NCBI GenBank assembly: GCA_044238845.1
Contig: JBIICN010000004.1
Span: 62,001 to 126,000, forward strand
DNA length: 64,000 bases
Source of the DNA: UBA4416 sp044238845
Lineage (GTDB): Bacteria > Bacteroidota > Bacteroidia > B-17B0 > Aurantibacillaceae
Direction: 5' to 3'
Each line of letters opens with the position of its first letter. Positions within the stretch are counted from its first letter, which is position 1. A program made the position numbers and the translations under genes. Below the pieces are notes generated by a model. It saw only the letters and a program-made list of their open reading frames with translations. It did not search any database and was not told the origin of the DNA. Below are positions 56,608 through 64,000 of the stretch, one piece after another.

Positions 56608-59600
56608 TTAAATTTTTAAACCGATCAATAAAATATCATCCGTTTGTTCATAGGATCCTTGCCATTCAGCAATTTCTTTTACAAGTTTTTCTTTTAATTC
56701 AGGAAGAGCCAAGTGATTATTCATTAATAAGAATTGACGTAAGCGGGCCGGATTATATTTTTTATTTTTATCGCCACCAAACTGATCTGTTATACCATCT
56801 GTAAATAAAAACAACAAATCATCTTCTTTTATAGAAATAGTTTTTGTAGGAATAACACTTTCAAAATCTGCATACCCACCAATATTAACATTTTCGGAAG
56901 CCAAAGTAATTAACTCGTCATTTGAAATAATATATAGTGGTCTATTTGCATTCACATATTCAACTGTACTTTTTGCTTTATTAAAACAAATTAAAGATAT
57001 ATCTAATCCATCATTAATTTGTCCATCAATATTTTGACTTAATCTTAAATTAATTTCTCTTCTTAAAAACTCCAACATTTTAGCTGGGCTATAGTTGCTA
57101 ATATTTATATCAATTGATTCGTTTAATATACTACTTGAAATAAGTGACATAAAAGCTCCTGGCACCCCATGACCAGTACAATCTACAACAGCTACATATA
57201 CTAAATCATCAATTTCCTTAATCCAGTAATAATCTCCACTAACAATATTGCGAGGTTTATAAAACAAAAAACTTTGTTTAAAATGTTTATCTAAAATAGA
57301 TGTATTTGGCAAAATAGTTTCTTGAATACGTTGAGCGTATTTAATACTGTCTGTTAAATCTTTATTAATACCTTGAATTAAAACATTTTGTAATTCAATT
57401 TCTTTTTTCTTATTTTCTATCTCAGAAGTACGAGCTTTTACTTGTAATTCAAGCTTTTGCTTTTCTTTTTTTAAACGTTTTTCTCTATTTACAATATAAA
57501 AATATAAAATGGCAAAAAAACCTAACCCAATTACAACATAAAATAATTTAGTTTTCCAAAAAGGTGGTGTTACACTGAAATGATAAGTGTATTCCTTAGC
57601 ATTTGAAAAGTCGTTACTCAAAGATGCTTTTATTACTAAACTATAGTCGCCTGCTGGCAAATTGCGATAATTAATTTCGTTTGAACTGAATAACTGAATC
57701 CATTCTTTGTCAAACCCAATTAATTTATAACTATAATTTATTTGCTTTTGCTCTGCGATGTCATCTGTATTTAAATTAAACTGTATAGAATTGTGAGTGT
57801 AATCTAATTTTAAATTCATTGGCATTTTATACCAATTAAAAAAACCATCAAAACTTATAGATGAATAATCTCCTGAATTAAATAATGATGCATCGGTCCA
57901 ATCAACATATTTATTTTCAATTAAAATATTATTTATATAAACCGTTAGCTGCTTTTGATTCCCAGTTTTTTCATTATCACTAATGTTTTGATATTGAGTT
58001 AAACCTTCTACAGAACCTATCCAAATAAAGCCATTATCATCAAACACCGCGGTGTTTGATTTATTATCATAAGAAGCAAAGCCTTGACCTTTGTTATAAG
58101 ATTTAATTTCTTTTATTTTATTTAAATAGGTGTCTATTTTCAGTTCATTAATACCATTATTAGAAATAAACCATACGACATCATTTCCAATTAAAATTGA
58201 ATTGATACAATTACTACTGATCCCTTCTTTTGTTGTAATTCGTTCGAAAGTGCTTGGTTGTCCTTTTTCAAAATAACGTGCTTGTAGTTTATTTTTTAAA
58301 ATAATAGCTCCAACATCTGAAGTTCCCAGCCAAATATTTCCATTCCAGTCTTTAGTTATAGTTTGTACATTTTTATAAATTGAAAACTCATTATTTACAT
58401 AGCCAGTTTTAGGAGTCAATTTCCAAACACCTTCATTTGATGTAATCCAAATATTACCGTCATTGTCTTCTAACAAACAAGTTACATTAAAATTTATTAA
58501 ATCTGTAATAGGAAAAGAAGTAATAGAATAGGAGAGATCTTTATTTAAAATGATTCTATCAATTTTTGAACTAGTTTGATAGCCAACCCAAAGCTCACCG
58601 TTAGAGGCTTTATATATATAAGAAACATAATTGGAACTTAAATTATTTGTTTCTGAAATGGTTTTTGTAACTAGTAATTGCTTCTGTGAATTTTCTTTAG
58701 TAATTATGCTAATCCCTCCGCCAACTGTACCTAATAAAATGTTTCCGAAATTATCTTCAGCGATAGATTTTATAATGGATTCACTGATGCCTTGTTCCCA
58801 AAAACATCGTGTGAATTTTTTGTTTTTAAACTTAAATGCTCCACCTCCGTATGTGCCTGACCAAATAGCACTGTCTGAAGATTTGTATATACTAATGACT
58901 TTCTCTTCTTCTAAACCTGATTTTTGATTGTAGCTTAATGAGCTTTTATTATTTACAACCACTAATCCATCATTTAAAGTACCAATCCATAAATTTTGAA
59001 ATTTATCTTGCTTAAAACACAATGGGTTATTTCCAAAAAATCCGTGACCATTACTTAACCAAGAAATGGTTTTGATATTATAATCGTTTTCATTAGTATT
59101 TTTGTCAACTGGAACTTTTAAGTAGCCAAAGCCATCTGTTGCTAAATATAAATTCCCTTCGTCATCTTTTTGGATATTTACAAATCGCTCAATGCTTTGT
59201 ATTCCTGTTATTATTGAGTCAAGCATTAGATAATTAGCATTAAACCCAGTGTTATTTATAAAGTCAAATTTAATTTCAGCTAACCCATTTCCCCAATCGC
59301 TAACTAATAAATTATATTTTTTGTCAAATTCAATACAATAAATAGATTCTCCTTTAAATAAATTAGTTGAATTAAAATTGACAATGCGAATTAATTTATT
59401 TTTTATAGTTGTGGAGGCAACAGAATTTTGAATTAAAACAAACTTTGGGATTTTAGTTGAAATTGTTTTCTCAATAAAAAATAATCCTTTTTTGCTTGTT
59501 GACACCCAAATATTTCCATCTTCATCAAATTCGGCATCGGTTGGATTTTGAGAGGTAATGTTTGGAATAGCTATAGAATCTAATTGAAAAACGGGTTTTG

Positions 59601-60027
59601 TGATATCTAGTAGATAATAACCTTTTGAGGTAATGATATGTAAAACACCTTTATCTTCTAGTATTTTTTTAGTATTGCCATTAATTTTTTTGAAAATCTC
59701 TCTTGTATCTAATTTATTTCCGGCGTAAGCACAAAATCCTTTTTTGGTTCCAATAAATAAAATTTCGTTGGTAAATAATAAACTTGAAATTTCATTTGAC
59801 GGTAAGCCATTAGTAGTGGTAAAGTTTTCGAAAGTTTTTCCATTAAATTTAGACAAACCATAATTTGTAGCTAACCACAAATTGCCATATTCATCCTGTT
59901 CAATCTGTTTAACTGTTGATTGAACTAGGCCATCTTTTACAGAAAATTTTTGAAGGTTCATTTTTTGGGAAAATCCCATCAATGAATTCATCAAAAGTAA
60001 TAGTATGCCGTAGTAGTATGTTTTCAC
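56608..60027 (-). CDS. Propeller sensor with Y_Y_Y domain and SpoIIE phosphatase
   Basis: 1139 residues. A signal peptide (MKTYYYGILLLLMNSL) is followed by two seven-bladed Reg_prop propellers (repeats such as QDEYGNLWLATNYGLSKFNGK, EDNDGNIWITSNEGVWKL), a Y_Y_Y immunoglobulin-like domain (YKLIGFDKEWIQ...YRNLPAGDYSLVIKAS, about residues 740-820), one membrane helix (YVVIGLGFFAILYFYIV), a coiled coil and a C-terminal SpoIIE/PP2C phosphatase (SGDYYWI, VVDCTGHGVPGAFMSLI, LFLFTDGITDQFGG). This is the hybrid-sensor layout of Bacteroidota, with a phosphatase replacing the kinase. The ligand is unknown. Confidence 0.9.
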   Translation of the reverse strand: MKTYYYGILLLLMNSLMGFSQKMNLQKFSVKDGLVQSTVKQIEQDEYGNLWLATNYGLSKFNGKTFENFTTTNGLPSNEISSLLFTNEILFIGTKKGFCAYAGNKLDTREIFKKINGNTKKILEDKGVLHIITSKGYYLLDITKPVFQLDSIAIPNITSQNPTDAEFDEDGNIWVSTSKKGLFFIEKTISTKIPKFVLIQNSVASTTIKNKLIRIVNFNSTNLFKGESIYCIEFDKKYNLLVSDWGNGLAEIKFDFINNTGFNANYLMLDSIITGIQSIERFVNIQKDDEGNLYLATDGFGYLKVPVDKNTNENDYNIKTISWLSNGHGFFGNNPLCFKQDKFQNLWIGTLNDGLVVVNNKSSLSYNQKSGLEEEKVISIYKSSDSAIWSGTYGGGAFKFKNKKFTRCFWEQGISESIIKSIAEDNFGNILLGTVGGGISIITKENSQKQLLVTKTISETNNLSSNYVSYIYKASNGELWVGYQTSSKIDRIILNKDLSYSITSFPITDLINFNVTCLLEDNDGNIWITSNEGVWKLTPKTGYVNNEFSIYKNVQTITKDWNGNIWLGTSDVGAIILKNKLQARYFEKGQPSTFERITTKEGISSNCINSILIGNDVVWFISNNGINELKIDTYLNKIKEIKSYNKGQGFASYDNKSNTAVFDDNGFIWIGSVEGLTQYQNISDNEKTGNQKQLTVYINNILIENKYVDWTDASLFNSGDYSSISFDGFFNWYKMPMNLKLDYTHNSIQFNLNTDDIAEQKQINYSYKLIGFDKEWIQLFSSNEINYRNLPAGDYSLVIKASLSNDFSNAKEYTYHFSVTPPFWKTKLFYVVIGLGFFAILYFYIVNREKRLKKEKQKLELQVKARTSEIENKKKEIELQNVLIQGINKDLTDSIKYAQRIQETILPNTSILDKHFKQSFLFYKPRNIVSGDYYWIKEIDDLVYVAVVDCTGHGVPGAFMSLISSSILNESIDINISNYSPAKMLEFLRREINLRLSQNIDGQINDGLDISLICFNKAKSTVEYVNANRPLYIISNDELITLASENVNIGGYADFESVIPTKTISIKEDDLLFLFTDGITDQFGGDKNKKYNPARLRQFLLMNNHLALPELKEKLVKEIAEWQGSYEQTDDILLIGLKI

Positions 60028-60082
60028 AAATAATTGCTAAACACAAGTTTAACTAAAAAATTAGAGAAAATACGTTTTTCGT

Positions 60083-61819
60083 TTAAAATAATGCGGTTAA
60101 TCCAGCATGGATTTTTCCAATTCTCAGATCAAATGCATTGCTATATTGTTTTCCGAGAGCATAACTTAAATTAAAAATTCCTGCTTTTGTTTCAAAATTT
60201 ATACCTGCTCCTACGCTTATGGGTGTATCATTGGTATATCCCGAAACATTTCCGTTTTCGTACCAAGCCCCTTCCGCGAAAACAAAAATATTAGAGTTCT
60301 TCTCAAATAAAAAACGATATTCTATTGTGGGAATAGCATATGAGGATGCGTAGATGCTTTCTTCATCAAAACCTCTCAAAGTTCTCAAACCTCCTATTCT
60401 AAATAACTCGTTTTTATAAATCGTATTTCCAAATACACTGCCAAACTGAGATGCTATTTTAACAACATGATTTTTTTTGATATTAATATAGCCAGCAATA
60501 TTTCCTTCGAACTGATACTGTGATGTTTTTAAAGCAATAGATGAATATGCCAAATCATTAATTTTTGGATTTTTACGAATTTGCCGATTTCCAACAGATC
60601 CTTGAACATTTATACTAATTCCTTTTTTTGGATTAAATCGATAATCTAATTTTTCTAGAAAAAACCCTAATCCATAAGCCTTCGTAATCACATCTGCATA
60701 TTCAGGTAAAACAGTAATGTTTTCTAAACCTCTTGTAGTAATTAAATTGGCGTTTCGTTGTTTATAAAAAGCTTTCAGGTAATTTAATCCGTTGAAATAG
60801 TAATTCAAACCTAATCCATTATTGACGTCTAAAAAAGAGGTGTCTTTTTTATATATTTTAATATTATAATCTAAACCAATTGGCAAACCAGCTATATATG
60901 GATAAATCACGGTAGCTTTCAAATCCTGTGTTTGTGTTTGTAATCTTCTCCAATTAATGTCAAAGGTTTCTCCTGTTTTTAAAATGGAATTTACCAACTT
61001 TATTTTTAAATCACCTGTAAAAATTGTTTTTCCATTATCACTCGGTAAAATCCCAACAATGCCATCAAATTGAGACGCGGTTTTCTTTTCTAAGAATAAA
61101 AATAGCTTGTTTTGCTTATCCGTTAATTGCATTATAGGTGCTTTTTTTTCGGTAACAAAAGGCAACTGTCTAATTTTTTTGGAAACATTACTATATACTT
61201 CGGCGTTATACAGCATTCCATTTTTGATTCCCAAGTACCTCAATAAAAATTTCTGACTCACCTTTCCTGTTCCTTGTGTCACTACACTATCTAACTTAAT
61301 TAATATATTTTTTTCGATTCTTAAATGGGCACTCATTTCCGCATTATTAAGTTGAAGGCTGTCTAGTTTTGCCGAAACAAAGGGATATCCATTGTTTTCG
61401 TAATAAACAATTATTTTTTCCATAAAACGGGAATGCTCATTGTAATTAAATGGTTTGTTTGTAAAAAAACGTTCGTTATATCCCAATTTACTTATAACCC
61501 CTTGATCTTTTTGAGCATATTTTAATTTAATCCATTTATACTTTTTCCCTGCATGGATATATGCAACATAATTAATTGAATCGTTTCTTATACTATCAAT
61601 ATTCGCGGAAATATAACCTTCGTTTATTAAAGCAACATATACCTTATTGCTTTCTTTAAAAATAAACTCTTTGCTGGAAAATTGCTTTTTGTAATTAATT
61701 TTTTTGAATATATCCTGAGTATCTGTATTTACTATATTCAATTTGTATAACGGTTGAGCTATTAATGACTGCATGGCCAAAAACATTAATACGAAAAAAT
61801 ATGTGCACTTAGTTTTCAA
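60083..61819 (-). CDS. Omp85-like outer-membrane protein with POTRA domains
   Basis: 578 residues with a signal peptide (TYFFVLMFLAMQSLIAQ). The first ~230 residues contain POTRA-like repeats (YYENNGYPFVSAKLDSLQLNNAEMS). The rest is a 16-strand barrel with the family motif LRGFDEESIYASSYAIPTIEYRFLF near residues 480-505. It is a shorter relative of BamA/TamA, as found widely in Bacteroidota, and probably inserts or exports an outer-membrane protein. Confidence 0.85.
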   Translation of the reverse strand: MKTKCTYFFVLMFLAMQSLIAQPLYKLNIVNTDTQDIFKKINYKKQFSSKEFIFKESNKVYVALINEGYISANIDSIRNDSINYVAYIHAGKKYKWIKLKYAQKDQGVISKLGYNERFFTNKPFNYNEHSRFMEKIIVYYENNGYPFVSAKLDSLQLNNAEMSAHLRIEKNILIKLDSVVTQGTGKVSQKFLLRYLGIKNGMLYNAEVYSNVSKKIRQLPFVTEKKAPIMQLTDKQNKLFLFLEKKTASQFDGIVGILPSDNGKTIFTGDLKIKLVNSILKTGETFDINWRRLQTQTQDLKATVIYPYIAGLPIGLDYNIKIYKKDTSFLDVNNGLGLNYYFNGLNYLKAFYKQRNANLITTRGLENITVLPEYADVITKAYGLGFFLEKLDYRFNPKKGISINVQGSVGNRQIRKNPKINDLAYSSIALKTSQYQFEGNIAGYINIKKNHVVKIASQFGSVFGNTIYKNELFRIGGLRTLRGFDEESIYASSYAIPTIEYRFLFEKNSNIFVFAEGAWYENGNVSGYTNDTPISVGAGINFETKAGIFNLSYALGKQYSNAFDLRIGKIHAGLTALF

Positions 61820-61986
61820 TATTTATATCACCTAAGATAATTATTTTATACTCTTTGCTACTAATTGATTATAAAACGTTTGTTTTCATTTATTATTTTA
61901 ATACCACTCATCCTTAAAATTTATTTGTCACTCATTATTTTTTAGGATTTTAACCTATTTTGGTTTAATGTCGTGCAAATTAAGTG

Positions 61987-61994
61987 TAAATTTG
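61987..61994 (+). promoter_or_regulatory. -7 box upstream of lemA
   Basis: TAAATTTG matches TAnnTTTG and lies 22 bases before the LemA start at 62016. The only nearby TTG is 24 bases upstream, longer than usual, so the promoter is tentative. Its position inside the longer frame (from 61968) supports the shorter LemA start. Confidence 0.45.
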
Positions 61995-62015
61995 TTATTC
62001 AAAAATTTAAATACA

Positions 62016-62570
62016 ATGAAAAAAGGATTAATTATTTTAGGGGCTGTTTTAGGATTAGCTTTTATAGTGTTTATGATGTACAGAGGTTCATATAATACCG
62101 CTGTTAATTTACAAGAAAATGTAAGCGAAAAATGGGGAGATGTTGGCGCAACGTACCAACGAAGAGCAGATTTAATTCCTCAACTAGTTGCTACTGTTAA
62201 AGGGGCTGCGGCTAATGAAAAAGGCATTTTGACTCAAGTTACTGAAGCACGTGCTGGCATTGTAAATGCTAAAACACCTGAAGACATGGACATTATGGGT
62301 AAAAAAATAAATACGGCTATTAATTTAGCTTTTGAAGCATATCCAGAAATTCGTTCTACTCAAAATTTTAGTGATCTTCAAGTTCAGTTAGAAGGAACTG
62401 AGAATAGAATTGCTGTTGCTCGTCAAAATTATAACGGTGCGGTAAAGGAGTACAATTCTCATATTAGAGGTTTTATTAATAGCATGTTTTTAAGCAGCGA
62501 GACCTTTCCTAAAAAAGATCCGTTTAAAGAAGCGGCAGGATCTGAAGTAGCTCCTAAAGTTGAATTTTAA
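62016..62570 (+). CDS. lemA: LemA family protein
   Basis: About 184 residues from Met 62016 (MKKGLIILG); the open frame starts at 61968, but that would place the promoter inside it. One N-terminal membrane helix (IILGAVLGLAFIVFMMY) is followed by the LemA coiled-coil body: LQENVSEKWGDVGATYQRRADLIPQLVATVKG, ending LSSETFPKKDPFKEA. It is followed by two TPM-domain genes, a very common Bacteroidota trio of uncertain function, proposed to act in envelope maintenance. Confidence 0.93.
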   Translation: MKKGLIILGAVLGLAFIVFMMYRGSYNTAVNLQENVSEKWGDVGATYQRRADLIPQLVATVKGAAANEKGILTQVTEARAGIVNAKTPEDMDIMGKKINTAINLAFEAYPEIRSTQNFSDLQVQLEGTENRIAVARQNYNGAVKEYNSHIRGFINSMFLSSETFPKKDPFKEAAGSEVAPKVEF

Positions 62571-62581
62571 GAGAAAAAGCC

Positions 62582-63016
62582 GTGCTTTTTAAAAAACAAC
62601 TCATATCAAAAATCGACGAAGAGCGTTTAATAAAAGCTATTCAAAACGCTGAATTAAAAACTTCGGGAGAAATAAGAGTACATATTGAAAAAGTATGTAA
62701 AGAGGATGCTTTAGTTGCTTGCAAAAAAAAGTTTGAAGAGCTAAATATGCATGAAACAAAAGATAGAAATGGCATTTTATTTTTTCTAGCGATTGAGTCT
62801 AAGTCCTTTGCTGTATGGGGAGATGAAGGCATTCATCAAAAAGTAACGGATCAGTTTTGGAAAAGCATCACCGATTGTGCTATTAGCTATTTTAAACAAC
62901 ATGATTTAATGACAGGTATTGAAAAAGCGGTAGAAATGTGTGGAGAAAAATTAAAAATTTATTTTCCTATCCAAACAGATGATAAAAACGAACTTTCAAA
63001 CGAAATATCCTACTAA
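62582..63016 (+). CDS. TPM-domain protein, cytoplasmic
   Basis: 144 residues with a GTG start, placed 11 bases after the LemA stop. The TPM_phosphatase domain is seen in LKTSGEIRVHIEKVC, DRNGILFFLAIESKSFAVWGDEGIHQKV and FWKSITDCAISYFKQHDLMTGIEKAV. It has no signal peptide or membrane span, unlike its neighbour. It probably works with LemA and the membrane TPM protein. Confidence 0.85.
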   Translation: MLFKKQLISKIDEERLIKAIQNAELKTSGEIRVHIEKVCKEDALVACKKKFEELNMHETKDRNGILFFLAIESKSFAVWGDEGIHQKVTDQFWKSITDCAISYFKQHDLMTGIEKAVEMCGEKLKIYFPIQTDDKNELSNEISY

Positions 63017-63784
63017 TTGAAAAAAACATCTTGGATATTGGTCTTCTTTGTCAGTTTATTGACTGTTTCGGCATTTGCTCAAATTCCTGAACGACCCAAT
63101 CCTAACCGTTTAGTAAATAATTTATCGAAAGCTTTTCCTAATTTTTTATCTCAACAAGAAGAACAACAACTCGAGCAGCAATTACAAAACTTTAGTTTAG
63201 AAACATCTAACCAAATATGTATTGTTATTGTTGATGATTTGAATGGGTTGGATGATGCCTCATTTGCGGTAGAAATTTTAAACAAATGGGGGGTTGGGCA
63301 AAAAGACAAAAACAATGGCGTTGTTGTACTAGTTAAACCAACAGGAAATTCTGGAGAGAGACGTTTGTTTATTTCAGTTGGTTATGGCCTAGAAGGAGCC
63401 ATAACGGATTTACAAACCAAGCGTATCAGAGAAAATGAAATTGTTCCCTATTTTAAACAACAACAGTTTTATCAAGGGTTAGAAGCTGGTTGCCAAGCAT
63501 TAATGAAAGCGGCAAAAGGCGAGTACAACGAAAGAACAGAAGGGAAAAAGAAATCAAATCTAGAAGACTTTGTTAGAAATCACCCTATTTTGTTTTTAAT
63601 ATTTGTAATCATCGTAGTTCTTATTTTGTTTAAAGGTGGCGGAAGAGGTGGCGGTCGAGGAATGACTTTTTACGGAGGAGGATCTTCATTTGGCGGATTC
63701 GGAGGAGGCAGTGGAGGAGGGTCTTCTTTTGGTGGTTTTGGAGGAGGTTCTGGAGGAGGTGGAGGTTCTGGTGGTAGCTGGTAG
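63017..63784 (+). CDS. TPM-domain membrane protein with Gly-rich tail
   Basis: 255 residues beginning with TTG directly after the previous TAA. A signal sequence (ILVFFVSLLTVSAFA) is followed by the TPM domain (LQNFSLETSNQICIVIVDDLNGLDDASFAVEILNKWGVGQKDKNNGVVVLV), one membrane helix (ILFLIFVIIVVLILF) and a Gly/Ser-rich tail (residues ~207-255) that ends GGSGGSW. This is the usual partner of LemA in Bacteroidota. Confidence 0.9.
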   Translation: MKKTSWILVFFVSLLTVSAFAQIPERPNPNRLVNNLSKAFPNFLSQQEEQQLEQQLQNFSLETSNQICIVIVDDLNGLDDASFAVEILNKWGVGQKDKNNGVVVLVKPTGNSGERRLFISVGYGLEGAITDLQTKRIRENEIVPYFKQQQFYQGLEAGCQALMKAAKGEYNERTEGKKKSNLEDFVRNHPILFLIFVIIVVLILFKGGGRGGGRGMTFYGGGSSFGGFGGGSGGGSSFGGFGGGSGGGGGSGGSW

Positions 63785-63837
63785 TTGATAAAAATATATT
63801 TGTATATTTATACTGAAATTTTTAACTACTTAAAACC

Positions 63838-64000
63838 ATGAAAAAAAATTTACTACTTCTATTAATTAACTTTTTTGCATTGTCCTTATTTTCTCAAATT
63901 AGTATCAACGCTTCAGATATGCCTGTAAGTGGCGATACCATAAGATATAGCAATGCTAGGTTGAGTTCTGTTGGAGATTATACAACAACAGGTGCCAATT
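63838..64000 (+). CDS. Start of a secreted protein (partial)
   Basis: The frame opens with a signal peptide (MKKNLLLLLINFFALSLFSQ) and continues to the right edge (ISINASDMPVSGDTIRYSN...). Most of the gene lies outside the window. The pattern after the signal peptide resembles large T9SS-type cargo proteins, but this cannot be confirmed. Confidence 0.6.
   Translation, partial: MKKNLLLLLINFFALSLFSQISINASDMPVSGDTIRYSNARLSSVGDYTTTGAN

Overview
The window comes from an AT-rich member of the Bacteroidota, probably of the flavobacterial or sphingobacterial kind. It has Omp28-type secreted proteins with type IX secretion C-terminal domains, a SpoIIE phosphatase fused to a regulatory propeller and Y_Y_Y domain, and several promoters of the Bacteroidota form TTG-N19-TAnnTTTG. 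No rRNA, insertion sequence, prophage or CRISPR array was seen.

Layout. 1-1.9 kb: secreted T9SS proteins. 2.0-8.3 kb (minus): an operon built around a type III polyketide synthase with a UbiA prenyltransferase, methyltransferase, flavoprotein reductase and nitroreductase. 8.4-15.2 kb: a SpoIIE phosphatase, a Crp/Fnr regulator, a LysE exporter, a ClC channel and a small AraC-linked operon. 15.3-31 kb: a large RNA-repair island. 31.2-45.5 kb: an M48 peptidase, a giant DUF4011-type helicase, a p97-like AAA ATPase and a TPR membrane protein, followed by a lipoprotein and a WG-repeat protein. 45.5-52 kb (minus): a nine-gene NAD/ADP-ribose operon headed by an NrtR-type regulator with a palindromic operator. 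52-64 kb: housekeeping genes (tRNA-Leu, kbl, Smr protein, ComEC, a sensor phosphatase, an Omp85-like protein, LemA and TPM proteins).

The RNA-repair island is the most remarkable part. It has two RtcB ligases, PrfH (release factor homologue), a TROVE/Ro60 protein with a divergent WYL regulator, two RlaP-type nucleotidyltransferases, an AAA-M41 protease, an S24-like protein, 12 tRNA genes, and eight RNAs that I read as Ro-binding Y-like RNAs. Each of the eight has an outer helix, a conserved TGCCGTA-type internal loop opposite a pyrimidine-rich strand usually ending TTGC, an inner helix of about 8 bp, and the box [AT]TAC[AT]TCG. Their distal domains range from a plain loop, through a lone T arm, to nearly complete tRNA cloverleaves that are circularly permuted: T arm, acceptor stem closed by a short loop, then D arm. 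In two the Ro stem enters at the anticodon loop, and in two at the D loop, leaving an anticodon arm in place. A ninth RNA is a non-permuted tRNA-like molecule with an insert of about 120 nt.

Two related ~200-bp promoter modules (about 26.3-26.5 kb and 30.9-31.1 kb) drive the tRNA array and the rtcB2-prfH-protease operon. Each is followed by short ORFs that run up to intrinsic terminators, which suggests translation-dependent attenuation. A plausible overall reading is a stress or anti-toxin response that senses broken tRNA or stalled ribosomes, reseals RNA (RtcB), rescues damaged ribosomes (PrfH), degrades released chains (M41), performs RNA quality control (Ro plus Y RNAs) and supplies replacement tRNAs. 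The neighbouring operon adds KptA, macro-domain, NADAR and NAMPT functions that deal with ADP-ribose and NAD.
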